This document shows positions 1-7,807 of a stretch of 15,802 bases of DNA, in pieces (within the stretch, counting starts at the first letter, position 1; every line of letters starts with the position of its first letter). Location of the stretch: positions 1 through 15,802 of the forward strand of contig DAISGC010000088.1 of assembly GCA_036823255.1 (NCBI GenBank), read 5' to 3'. Made by a program: the position numbers and the translations under genes. Below the pieces are notes generated by a model that did not search any database, had not been told where the DNA came from, and saw nothing but the letters and a program-made list of their open reading frames with translations. The stretch comes from UBA4658 sp002405485. Lineage in GTDB: Bacteria > Planctomycetota > Phycisphaerae > Phycisphaerales > UBA1924.

Positions 1-218
1 AGGGCCTCTCCGCCCGACCCGAGCCCCTTCGCGCGGCCCGCAAGTAAGGGCTGGGTACCTCAGGATCCGATCCGACCTGCCCGCCATCCACCCCCCCGCC
101 CACCCCCCCAGCCTCAGCGCAGCCCGCGCCGGAGGGTCGTTCGCACGATCGTCAATCCGCCGCATCGGCTGGCACCCCCGCCTTGCCGGTGTCGCCCACG
201 GCGACAGCGTCATCCCCA

Positions 219-1331
219 ATGGTGGAGTCCCCGTCGGCGGGGCTCGCGTCAGCCGGAGCGGGCGGCCAACCGAGGCCGGCGTTCGACCAGCGCATCATCC
301 GTCCCACGCTGCATCCGCGCCGCGTGATCGGGGGCGTGCGTCTGCAGAATCGTCCGCCGCTGATCGACACACCCCAGCCGACCGCACCCGGGACTGACGA
401 GCCGCTGAGCGGTTGGACATGGGCGGCGGCCCGTTGGATGCGGATCGTCGAGCAGCGGGCGCCGGGAGATCAGCTCGCCGAGGGACTTGAGTACGCCCGC
501 GCAGGACAGACTCGATCGATCGACATTCGTCCCGGACTGATCTCCGCCCGGGTCCAGGGTCGCATGCCGCAGGCCTACAAGACGACGGTTCGTCTGCCGG
601 TGTTCACGCCCGAACAGTGGGACAAGGTGCTCGGGCTCATGGTCGGACAGGCCAAGTACGCCGCCGCGCTGCTGGCCGGCGAGCTTCCGAGCAACATCGA
701 GGACATGTTCGCCCCCGCTGGGCTCTCGCTCTTTCCTGGTGATGCGTCGGACCTGAGCTGCGGGTGCGAGTGCGACGTGTTCGCCGGTCGGGTGCAGGCC
801 CTGCAGCCTGTGCAGCCGCCGGCACCCCCGGCCGGAAAACGCGGCAAGTCCTCCGCGCCCGTCGGTGTGCAGTTCTGCAAGCACGTCTGCTGCCTGATGT
901 ATCTCGTGGCCGATCGTCTGGCGGCGTCGCCGCTGAGCGTCTTCATGCTCCGAGGGCTGCCCGAGCAGGACCTGCTGGAGCGGCTTCGCCAGGCCCGCGC
1001 GCTGCAGGGGCTGGCCCGGGCGGGTGTCGCCGCGGCGCCGGTCTATACGCCGCACGTCGCCGGGGTCGGCGCGGCGCCGCTTCCGTTGGACGCGGACCTG
1101 GATCGGTCCGGACTTGGATTCTGGAGCAGCGAAGATCCGGACGCGCTCCGCCGCGTGGACATGCCGATCGCTCGTCCGGAGGTGAGCCATCCGCTGCTCA
1201 GGCGGGTCGGGCCGAGCCCCTTTGCCGGGGCCAAGTTCCCGATCACCGGGCTGCTTGCGACCTGCTATGACGTGATCTCAGAGACGGTCATCCGCGAGAC
1301 CACCGGCGAGCACGACCAGCCGAAGGCGTGA
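219..1331 (+). CDS. SWIM zinc-finger protein
   Basis: This is a SWIM zinc-finger protein of the type often found beside SNF2-family helicases; the domain is thought to bind DNA or protein. Numbering from a TTG at 183, residues 75-190 match the usual region before the finger: a WTWAAARWMR block, then GLEYARAGQTRSIDI, ISARVQG and LLAGELPSNIEDMF. The zinc ligands are C193, C195 and C197 in CGCEC, and C232 and H234 in FCKH, followed by a helix. The loop between them is about 34 residues and rich in Pro, Ala and Lys, longer than the usual 6-25. The first 60 residues are low-complexity and probably disordered. The start is uncertain: ATG 219 is used here, TTG 183 is in frame, and neither has a Shine-Dalgarno sequence. 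The frame is open back to a TAA at 45-47. No helicase is visible in the window. Family assignment is firm; partner and role are unknown. Confidence 0.85.
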   Translation: MVESPSAGLASAGAGGQPRPAFDQRIIRPTLHPRRVIGGVRLQNRPPLIDTPQPTAPGTDEPLSGWTWAAARWMRIVEQRAPGDQLAEGLEYARAGQTRSIDIRPGLISARVQGRMPQAYKTTVRLPVFTPEQWDKVLGLMVGQAKYAAALLAGELPSNIEDMFAPAGLSLFPGDASDLSCGCECDVFAGRVQALQPVQPPAPPAGKRGKSSAPVGVQFCKHVCCLMYLVADRLAASPLSVFMLRGLPEQDLLERLRQARALQGLARAGVAAAPVYTPHVAGVGAAPLPLDADLDRSGLGFWSSEDPDALRRVDMPIARPEVSHPLLRRVGPSPFAGAKFPITGLLATCYDVISETVIRETTGEHDQPKA

Positions 1332-1534
1332 CGCGCCCTTCCTGCCCCCCTATCCCGCCCCGCCCCGATCGGTTCACCAGTTCAGCTCCGCCGTCAGGTC
1401 GTGCTCCGGCGATCGGCGGCACAGGGACCGCCCTGATGTGGTGACGGTCGAACTGAGATTTTCGCGCGGTCTTGGCGATTTCCTGACAGCCAAGCGGCCA
1501 CCTTCGGGTACATCTCGCCGATACACCTCGTTCG

Positions 1535-1542
1535 AAGGAGGG
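1535..1542 (+). promoter_or_regulatory. Strong Shine-Dalgarno of pseudopilin gene
   Basis: AAGGAGGG lies five bases before the ATG at 1548. It fixes the start of the pseudopilin gene and is one of the best ribosome binding sites in the window. Confidence 0.8.
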
Positions 1543-1547
1543 CGTCC

Positions 1548-2243
<696 letters not shown>

Positions 2244-2252
2244 CGTCGGCCA

Positions 2253-3458
2253 TCAGAAGAAGTCGCTCATCCAGGGTGTGCCAAAGCCCATGAACATGGC
2301 ATCCGCGGCGTCGATCGCGGCATCGTCCCCTTCAAGCCAGCCCATGAGGCGGAGCTGGCGTGCGGTGTAGAGCCCGGTGTAGAGCGGAACCAGGGCCTGG
2401 GTCGTTGTCCGGATGGTCGGGCGGACCTGATTCTCTTTCTTGATCTCGGCCTGGCCGCGTTCCACGCGCAGTGTCCAAGTTCCGGCGTTGGCAGGGATGA
2501 GCGGATCGTGCAGGTCGAGTTGCACCACGCCGTGCGCCCCTGGGAGATAGCCGCGCTGCTCGAGGGCCTTCCGGACGTTCACGATGCGGAGCATCCAGTA
2601 CTCCTGCTTCTCGATGGGCAGCATGATCGCGTTGGTCAGCGAGATGAGCGGGTGAAGCGGCCCGGCGTTCAGCACGATCGTGTCGCCCATGGTGGCAAAG
2701 TCGGCCAGGAAACCGAGCAGACGGTGTGCGGCCCGGGGCGTGCCGAAGGCAACATCGGCGATGCTGATATCGTGCTTGCCGTACGCGTGCTCGCCGTGCT
2801 CCTGAGCGAGAAAGACGTACCCCTCAAGAGACCGTCCGTCGAAGACCCCGAACCCGTGGTAGCTCTTGTCTCGCCAGGCACGCGTGCGTCGCCAGACGTA
2901 TGGCCCGCGATCCAGCGGTCCGTTGAAGCTCGCCGCGAATCCGCGGTAGCACGAACGCACGGCGTCCTCGTCATCGGGGGTGAGCGGTCGCACGCTGAGG
3001 GGGCTGGTCTTGGCGGATCGAACGTCGATCTGGCGAACCGGGATGCGCATGCGGAACTGGAAGCCCGCCTGCTCGTACCCAACCTGGCGATAGAGCGCCT
3101 GCGTGGAGGCGTAGAGCCCCGAGAGGGCCTGGCCCTCGCCGGCGGCTTCGACGAGCGCCTCCTGCATCATCCGCCTCGCGACGCCCTGGCCCCGCGCCTC
3201 CGGCGGGACACCCACACCGGCGATTCCGAGCATGGGGACGCTCTTGCCGCCAAAGTGCTGGCCCATGGGGATCCGCAGGAGCGATCCGCGGATCGAGCCC
3301 GCGTTGCCGGCGCGGACGGATCGAAGGTGCTCAATCCCCGCCGAGCGGAGCCAGGTCTCGCACGAGGCCACGTCGCTGGCGAAGGCGTGGTGCATGATTC
3401 GGGCGAGCGCGGGCAGATCGGCCTCGGTCACGCCGCCATAGGTAAGTTGTTCGGCCAT
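2253..3458 (-). CDS. Eis-type GNAT N-acetyltransferase
   Basis: This is a GNAT acetyltransferase of the Eis group, whose mycobacterial member acetylates amines on aminoglycosides and proteins with acetyl-CoA. The acetyl-CoA loop is GIAGVGVPPEARGQGVARRM, containing the RGQGVA version of the R/Q-x-x-G-x-G/A motif. It is followed by YASTQALYRQVGYEQAG, typical of the first domain. Length (about 400 residues), a second GNAT-like half and a sterol-carrier-like C-terminal part fit the family. The protein ends in DFF; in Eis the free C-terminal carboxylate of a terminal Phe takes part in catalysis, so an intact Phe end is meaningful. Three in-frame Met codons lie at 3488, 3470 and 3458. The last is chosen because AAGGA at 3470-3474 lies 11 bases before it, but the choice is uncertain. 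The natural substrate cannot be told from sequence. It lies downstream of the DUF1569 gene on the same strand. Confidence 0.88.
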   Translation of the reverse strand: MAEQLTYGGVTEADLPALARIMHHAFASDVASCETWLRSAGIEHLRSVRAGNAGSIRGSLLRIPMGQHFGGKSVPMLGIAGVGVPPEARGQGVARRMMQEALVEAAGEGQALSGLYASTQALYRQVGYEQAGFQFRMRIPVRQIDVRSAKTSPLSVRPLTPDDEDAVRSCYRGFAASFNGPLDRGPYVWRRTRAWRDKSYHGFGVFDGRSLEGYVFLAQEHGEHAYGKHDISIADVAFGTPRAAHRLLGFLADFATMGDTIVLNAGPLHPLISLTNAIMLPIEKQEYWMLRIVNVRKALEQRGYLPGAHGVVQLDLHDPLIPANAGTWTLRVERGQAEIKKENQVRPTIRTTTQALVPLYTGLYTARQLRLMGWLEGDDAAIDAADAMFMGFGTPWMSDFF

Positions 3459-3539
3459 GGTCGGATCCATCCTTTGCGAGCGTTTCATCCCGACGTGCGG
3501 CGCACGGACGCGTCGGGACGCGGGTGCGACACGATGCGG

Positions 3540-4049
3540 CTAGGCGGGCTCACCAGTGCGGGCGTCCACATATCCAAAGTGGAGCTCCATGTGGCGAAGG
3601 TGCAGCACGGTCCACTCGTCGTGGCTGAGCCGGCCAAAGACCGGGTTGGGCACGGTCGGGGGTGCCGCGGCAAGCCGGGCGATCGCCGACTCGAGGAAAC
3701 GCAGAGCTTGGTCGGTCGGCAGGTCGAGCACTCCCGACGTACCGCCGGGCAGCTTGGGGATCTTGTACCCACGCGGGAGCTTGCCGTTGAGGAACCTGCG
3801 TTTCATGAGCTTGAGCATGGCGCGGAGGATCCATGGCGGGGGCTTGAGTTCGGGCGGATAGCCGTCGTACGCGAAGTTCATGAAGCTCGCGACGTGGGAG
3901 AAGATCTGGCCGAGGGTCCAGTTGCCGGTGCGCACAAGCGTGCCCGCGGCGTCGGCTGCGGCGAGTCGCCGGGCCTCGGTGAGCGCGTCGTCGAGCGTGC
4001 GGAAGCGGATCGAGCGATGGCCCGTGCTCTTGGCGGTGTCGATCGGCAT
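3540..4049 (-). CDS. DUF1569 / DinB-superfamily protein
   Basis: The 169-residue protein matches the DUF1569 branch of the DinB/YfiT four-helix-bundle superfamily, which contains metal-dependent thiol transferases and many uncharacterised members. Visible landmarks are GNWTLGQIFSHVASFMNFAYDGYP (residues 42-65, given here as two parts: GNWTLGQIFSHV and FMNFAYDGYP), then RFLNGKLPRGYKIP, PVFGRLSHDEW and LHLRHMELHFGYV. Candidate metal-binding histidines are H52, H150, H153 and H157. The protein is predicted to be cytoplasmic, with no signal peptide. It sits between the amine oxidase gene (45-base gap) and the Eis-type gene. There is no Shine-Dalgarno sequence; instead a TACGAT hexamer lies five bases before the ATG, and an inverted repeat covers the start codon. 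The family is clear; no reaction can be assigned. Confidence 0.85.
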   Translation of the reverse strand: MPIDTAKSTGHRSIRFRTLDDALTEARRLAAADAAGTLVRTGNWTLGQIFSHVASFMNFAYDGYPPELKPPPWILRAMLKLMKRRFLNGKLPRGYKIPKLPGGTSGVLDLPTDQALRFLESAIARLAAAPPTVPNPVFGRLSHDEWTVLHLRHMELHFGYVDARTGEPA

Positions 4050-4058
4050 GGCCGATCG
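4040..4058. repeat. 8-bp inverted repeat over DUF1569 start codon
   Basis: CGATCGGC at 4040-4047 and GCCGATCG at 4051-4058 are perfect inverted arms around three bases. The repeat spans the start codon and the putative -10 hexamer of the DUF1569 gene, so it could be an operator or a hairpin in the RNA. It could also be chance in GC-rich DNA. Confidence 0.4.
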
Positions 4059-4060
4059 TA
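4055..4060 (-). promoter_or_regulatory. Putative -10 hexamer, leaderless start (DUF1569)
   Basis: Read on the minus strand, TACGAT ends five bases before the ATG at 4049. This spacing would put the transcription start at or next to the A of ATG. No Shine-Dalgarno sequence is present and no good -35 box is seen 16-18 bases upstream. The site lies in the 45-base gap after the amine oxidase gene, so it could give the DUF1569 gene its own promoter. Confidence 0.4.
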
Positions 4061-4094
4061 GTGAGCGGTCTCCGACGCGGTGGGCTCGAGCGCG

Positions 4095-5645
4095 TTACCT
4101 GCCCACGCCGTCGCGTGCCGCCAGTTTCTTCGCCACGCTCGCGCCCGAGTGCAAGCCGCCCTCCATGAAGCCGACGAACTGGTAGCACGTGTGCTCACCG
4201 GCGAAGTGCAGGCGCTCGCTGGCGGAGCCGGGCTTGCCGGCGATGGGCATCGCGCCGCGGGCCATGACCGGGCCCTGCGTCGTGACCTGCCCCGGCGCGG
4301 GGAAGGAGTACCCAGCGCCGGCCCACGGGTCCTTCGGCCAGTCCATCATGCGGGAACGGACGAAGTGCTCGCTCCACTTGGGGAACATCGGGGTAAGCAG
4401 CTTGGCATACTCCGCGTCGCGAGACTCCTTGGGCCAGGACATGCACCGTTCGGCGCTCGCGCCGCCGGAGAACCCGACCATGCAGGCCGGGCCGTCGCCC
4501 GGCTGACCGTCGGTCCCCTCCCAGGTCATGTTCACCGGGCCGTCGGAGAGGGCGTCGGGGGAGAGCTTGTCCTGCTGCCAGAATCGGCTCTTGAGCTCGG
4601 CGAGGTACTTGATGCTCACGCCCATCTGCGGCCCCTTGCCGGAGACGAGCTGGGGGGGCAGCGCGGGCGAGAACTCGGTTCTGGCCCAGACCGGCGGGGG
4701 CGCGGTGTAGACCACGTCGTCGCACTCCAGCGTCCGGCCATCCCTGCAGGTCACGAGGAGGTTCGACCCCTTCACCTCGATCCGGGTGACGGCGAGCCCG
4801 AGCACGATCCGATCCTCGCCGATCTCCTTGGCCAGCGCGTGGGCGAGCTTGCTGTTGCCACCCTTGCAGCGATAGACCTCGGTGTCAGACCAGTACTTGT
4901 CAAGGCCGTGGCCCTTGATGCACGCGAGCATGCCGAGCAAGCTCGCCCGCGACGGGTCCACGCCGTTGTCGGCATTCTGGTTGATCCAGCAGGCCCGCTT
5001 CACGTGCGGCTCGACGTCCAGCGCATCGATCCACGACTGCACGCTCCGCTTGTCGAGCTCGTCGGCCTTGGGGGAGGCCCAGGGCTTGTCGGCGTCGATC
5101 GGTTCCGCCAGAGGGTCGAGCTGTCTGAGCGCGGTGTCCATCTCCTCCCACAGCGTGCTCGCCGCGTCGTAGTCCAGCAGCTTGCCGTCGAGCACGATCG
5201 GGTACTTGAGATCCTCGGCCTCTTCGATGGGCAGGAACTCGAGCTTGAATCGCTCGGCGTAGGTGACCCACAGCGGGTGGTTGGAGCCGATGAGCTCGGC
5301 CCCGCCCTCGACGTTGCGACCGGCGACGAACTCGTTCTTGAAGTCGGCGTTGAACGAGAGCACCCGCCCGCCCACGCGGTCGCGGGCGTCGATCACCGTG
5401 ACGTCGTACCCGACGCTCCGGAGCTCATACGCGGCGGCAAGCCCCGCGAATCCCGCACCGACGACCACCACACGCTTCCCGCCCTGAGCCGAGCGACCCA
5501 GCCGACGCCCCATGCCCATGGCCGGACCCGAGAGCAACAGCCCGGCCCCGATGCCCAGAGCGGCCTGCAGCATCTGACGGCGGGTGAACTCGTCCGGGCG
5601 GTGGCCGAACTGACGATTGAGCGTGCGGAAGAGGGATCTGGACAT
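4095..5645 (-). CDS. Tat-exported flavin monoamine oxidase
   Basis: This 516-residue FAD-dependent amine oxidase would oxidise an amine or amino acid to an imine, releasing hydrogen peroxide. The N-terminus has a twin-arginine signal: FTRRQMLQ with R22-R23, then a hydrophobic stretch to about residue 45. A folded, FAD-loaded enzyme would therefore be exported. The FAD site begins with VVVVGAGFAGLAAAYEL (59-75, Rossmann GxGxxG), then VIDARDRVGGRV (84-95). Near the C-terminus LHFAGEHT and GFMEGGLHSG are the second conserved flavin motif of the amine oxidase family. Length fits the family. A possible ribosome site AGGAG lies about 12 bases upstream, which is rather far. It is the first gene of a minus-strand set with DUF1569 and Eis-type genes. 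Substrate unknown; other members include L-amino-acid oxidases, polyamine oxidases and desaturases, so the amine oxidase label is at superfamily level. Confidence 0.92.
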   Translation of the reverse strand: MSRSLFRTLNRQFGHRPDEFTRRQMLQAALGIGAGLLLSGPAMGMGRRLGRSAQGGKRVVVVGAGFAGLAAAYELRSVGYDVTVIDARDRVGGRVLSFNADFKNEFVAGRNVEGGAELIGSNHPLWVTYAERFKLEFLPIEEAEDLKYPIVLDGKLLDYDAASTLWEEMDTALRQLDPLAEPIDADKPWASPKADELDKRSVQSWIDALDVEPHVKRACWINQNADNGVDPSRASLLGMLACIKGHGLDKYWSDTEVYRCKGGNSKLAHALAKEIGEDRIVLGLAVTRIEVKGSNLLVTCRDGRTLECDDVVYTAPPPVWARTEFSPALPPQLVSGKGPQMGVSIKYLAELKSRFWQQDKLSPDALSDGPVNMTWEGTDGQPGDGPACMVGFSGGASAERCMSWPKESRDAEYAKLLTPMFPKWSEHFVRSRMMDWPKDPWAGAGYSFPAPGQVTTQGPVMARGAMPIAGKPGSASERLHFAGEHTCYQFVGFMEGGLHSGASVAKKLAARDGVGR

Positions 5646-5670
5646 GGGGGGTTCTCACTCCTGGTGGGTG

Positions 5671-5697
5671 GGACACTCAGGCACGACGCCTGTGCCA
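5671..5697. repeat. Imperfect hairpin between two minus-strand genes
   Basis: The plus strand reads GGACACTCAGGC, then ACGAC, then GCCTGTGCC. The arms pair as AGGC/GCCT, CAC/GTG and GG/CC with small bulges. It sits between the stop of the secreted protein gene (5733) and the start of the amine oxidase gene (5645). No T-run follows, so an intrinsic terminator is doubtful. It resembles short GC-rich palindromes of the ACAGGC...GCCTGT type that recur between genes in planctomycetes; that likeness is from memory and untested. Confidence 0.45.
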
Positions 5698-5732
5698 CCG
5701 GTGCGGGATGTGTCTTCTGAGACCCAACTCGA

Positions 5733-6881
5733 TCACTCGTCGTTCGTCGGGCCGACGGCGAGCATCCAGAGCTTGAAGAAGTTCATCACCTGCTGCTTGG
5801 AGAGCTTGTTGGCGTTGAGGGCATACGTCACCTTGCTGCTGGTGGGCAGCTCGCTCCCGGCGGGGATCGTGTCGACGTAGGTGATCCGCCCGGTGAGGCA
5901 GGGGACCGAATTGTCGACCGCGAAGAAGGCGTCCTCGCCGGAGACGTTCTCGAACGCAGCGGCCTCGCCCTTGTTCTGCTCCTCGTTCCAGCGGAGGTTG
6001 AAGTCGTAGTACCCCTTGCCGTTGGTGGCCCGCTCGGGATCCTCGATCCACTTGATGGTGCCGGTGACGACGTCGGTGTAGTCCACGCCGTCGATGGTGT
6101 ACTTGAAGCGGATGTTGTCGGCGAAGTAGTTGCCCGTTTCGTAGTCGTAGTCCAGCCGCCCGCTGACGATGGTGCGGGGATAGATCTCGGCCGGGCCCTT
6201 GGCCAGGACGATGTTCTCGAAGCGCATCGGATCGGACTTCTTGACGACGATCTCGACGGTCTTGTCGCCGACCAGTCGCTTGTAGGTGTAGGACGCGAGG
6301 TTGGCCTTGTTGGCGGCCTTGCCGACCAGCCGACCGTCGAAGTTGTCCCTGAATGCGGGGGCCTTGCCGACGGCGTTGACATCGATGCGCAGCGGGCTGG
6401 CATCCTTCAGCTTGCCGCCCCCGGAGAGGTCGTACGCACCGCTGGCCGGATCGATCGGCACCGTGCCCACCCACTTGCCGACGACGCGCTTCTGCTTGAG
6501 GTCCCGCGGATTGAGCACGGCGAGGTCGATCGAATAGAAGAGCTCGGCGTCCTGCTGGCGGCGCTGCAGCGTCTTGGTGTACAGCGAGGGCTGACGGGTC
6601 ACGGAGCCAGCGAACTCCGTCGTCTTGGCGACGCTCAGCGCGAACGTGTACTTGTCCTTGGCGCCCTTGGCCGGCGAGCCCTCCTTCAGGTCGCCCGAGG
6701 TGTCCAGCCGCGTCCGGGTCTCGAAGGTGATGTCCATCGTCCCGGCGATGACGTTGTCCTCGGTCATGGGCTCGGGCTTGTTCTGGGCCAGTGCCGGGGC
6801 CACGGACAAGGTCACGGCGCACACGCCCGCGCCAAGAAGCGTGCGAATGCGACCGGGCGACGAGAACAGCGAGACGATCAT
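5733..6881 (-). CDS. Secreted protein of unknown family
   Basis: I do not recognise this 382-residue protein. A Sec signal peptide is clear: basic start with R11 and R13, hydrophobic core LLGAGVCAVTLSVAPALA, and a likely cut after A32 (ALA-Q). The mature part is rich in beta-forming, charged segments such as YDLSGGGKLKDASP, SGRLDYDYETGNYFADNIRF and KYTIDGVDYTDVVTGTIKW, with one Cys (in SVPCLTG), suggesting a beta-sandwich or barrel-like exported protein. A helical end, LSKQQVMNFFKLWML, closes it. There is no membrane anchor or sorting signal. The start at 6881 is favoured over an in-frame upstream Met at 6932 because GGGAGG lies eight bases before it and it begins the signal peptide. It lies upstream of the amine oxidase gene on the same strand, but an 87-base gap with a hairpin separates them. 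Confidence 0.85.
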   Translation of the reverse strand: MIVSLFSSPGRIRTLLGAGVCAVTLSVAPALAQNKPEPMTEDNVIAGTMDITFETRTRLDTSGDLKEGSPAKGAKDKYTFALSVAKTTEFAGSVTRQPSLYTKTLQRRQQDAELFYSIDLAVLNPRDLKQKRVVGKWVGTVPIDPASGAYDLSGGGKLKDASPLRIDVNAVGKAPAFRDNFDGRLVGKAANKANLASYTYKRLVGDKTVEIVVKKSDPMRFENIVLAKGPAEIYPRTIVSGRLDYDYETGNYFADNIRFKYTIDGVDYTDVVTGTIKWIEDPERATNGKGYYDFNLRWNEEQNKGEAAAFENVSGEDAFFAVDNSVPCLTGRITYVDTIPAGSELPTSSKVTYALNANKLSKQQVMNFFKLWMLAVGPTNDE

Positions 6882-6889
6882 GACTCGAA

Positions 6890-6895
6890 CCTCCC
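6890..6895 (-). promoter_or_regulatory. Shine-Dalgarno deciding secreted-protein start
   Basis: On the minus strand GGGAGG lies eight bases before the ATG at 6881. It supports that start over the longer frame beginning at 6932. Confidence 0.75.
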
Positions 6896-6997
6896 TGATG
6901 GAGACGGCCGGGCCCTCATGGGCGCAGTGCACCGTCGCCAGCTCATGTTGGGAGGCAGCCTACCACAGTTTCGCGATGCCTGCTCGCCGACCGCCCG

Positions 6998-7015
6998 TGC
7001 CGGGGTGCGCCGGCA
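6998..7015. repeat. GC-rich hairpin downstream of PEP-CTERM gene
   Basis: TGCCGG and CCGGCA form six-base inverted arms around a six-base loop. The site is about 70 bases past the stop of the PEP-CTERM gene. No T-run follows on the minus strand, so it is only a weak terminator candidate. The rest of the 6882-7086 gap shows no gene. Confidence 0.3.
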
Positions 7016-7060
7016 AGGGCCCATCGGCATGCTCTGAGAACGTGCACCAGACCGCCTGAC

Positions 7061-7099
7061 TCACCGGCCCGATTCACCGGCCAGACTCACCGGCCAGAT
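7061..7099. repeat. 13-bp tandem repeat, three copies, at a stop codon
   Basis: Three adjacent 13-base units start at 7061, 7074 and 7087, each beginning TCACCGGCC. They read TCACCGGCCCGAT, TCACCGGCCAGAC and TCACCGGCCAGAT. The unit at 7087 holds the stop codon and last codons of the PEP-CTERM gene on the minus strand, and the other two lie just after it. The 13-base unit is not a multiple of three. Confidence 0.9.
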
Positions 7100-7764
7100 C
7101 GGGACCGGCGACCGAGTGCGCATGAGCCCAGCAGCAGCAGGACCGCCGCCGACGGAGCGGGCACTGCCCGGATGTTGTCAAAGCCGGCGGTGGCGTCGAC
7201 CGCCGCGCCGCCGGAGCTTGGCGAACCGGGATCGTGCCGAATCATGAGCTGGCTCACGTTCGTGATCGAGTCCGCCCAGGCGTTGGAGCCCAGCACGCGG
7301 GTCAGGTCGGACTGGCTGATCGGGAGGGTCACCGTCCGCCATGGCGCCCCCGCGGGAACCACCACCGCCTGCGAAGACGTCCAGCGCGTGCCGCTGGCAA
7401 AGAGCACCAGTCGAAGCTCCAGGTTGGTCGCACCGAGATTGGTCACGTCAAACTGCACGCCGGTGACGCCGGCAGCGGCGTAGTCGCCGATCCATCGGGC
7501 GTCGGAGTTGTGCATCCCCAGTCGACTTCCCGCACCGGCGGTGTTGCCATTGGAATCGACCTGGAGCCAGCGATCGCCGGACCCGCCCTGACCCCCGGGT
7601 TTGTTGGAGATGGACGTGCCGCCGATCCAGTTCAGGACCGACTGGTCCTGGAAGGTGTCCAAGGTGCCGAGATCAATGGCGAGCGCGGGGGTCCCCGCCG
7701 CAAGCCCGATGGAGGCCATGGCCACCCGGAGAGTCACGCGAGAGAACATCGCACACACAGACAT
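7087..7764 (-). CDS. PEP-CTERM-type exported protein
   Basis: This 225-residue exported protein has a surface sorting signal. The N-terminus is a Sec signal peptide with a hydrophobic stretch MASIGLAAGTPALA and a likely cut after ALA. The C-terminal 25 residues have the three parts of PEP-CTERM: VPAPS in place of VPEPS, a hydrophobic segment AAVLLLLGSCALG, and a basic tail RRSRSGR. Such proteins are cut and anchored by an exosortase; none is in this window. The mature part (LDTFQDQSVLNWIGG, GDRWLQVDSNG, WRTVTLPIS, VSQLMIRHDPGSPS, AGFDNIRA) looks like a jelly-roll beta-sandwich resembling carbohydrate-binding modules, though that is inference. ATG 7764 is used; a GTG at 7767 directly precedes it and another Met lies at 7746. 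GGAG is close upstream. The 3' end lies in a 13-base tandem repeat, and a perfect palindrome lies upstream. Confidence 0.87.
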   Translation of the reverse strand: MSVCAMFSRVTLRVAMASIGLAAGTPALAIDLGTLDTFQDQSVLNWIGGTSISNKPGGQGGSGDRWLQVDSNGNTAGAGSRLGMHNSDARWIGDYAAAGVTGVQFDVTNLGATNLELRLVLFASGTRWTSSQAVVVPAGAPWRTVTLPISQSDLTRVLGSNAWADSITNVSQLMIRHDPGSPSSGGAAVDATAGFDNIRAVPAPSAAVLLLLGSCALGRRSRSGR

Positions 7765-7807
7765 CACACGCTCCGTGAGTCTCTCTCCTGCCGGGTTGTA
7801 TGGGGGT

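Noticed and set aside
249..1190. 313-codon minus-strand frame inside the SWIM gene
   Set aside because: The plus strand has the zinc ligands and conserved blocks; this frame shows only Arg-rich low-complexity sequence.
1332..1547. Small gene or RNA in the gap between SWIM and pseudopilin genes
   Set aside because: Frames there lack ribosome sites and motifs. A weak TTGGC/GCCAA inverted repeat near 1472-1493 is the only structure seen.
2508..4061. Long plus-strand open frame opposite the Eis-type and DUF1569 genes
   Set aside because: Its translation is Arg/His/Gly/Val-rich with no domain, and it runs antisense to two clear families. Long shadow frames are expected at this GC content.
4080..5720. 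546-codon plus-strand frame opposite the amine oxidase
   Set aside because: It mirrors the codon bias of a firmly identified gene and has no recognisable motif.
5677..6822. 381-codon minus-strand frame overlapping the unknown secreted protein
   Set aside because: Arg/Gln/Gly-rich translation without signal peptide. The other frame has a ribosome site, signal peptide and balanced composition.
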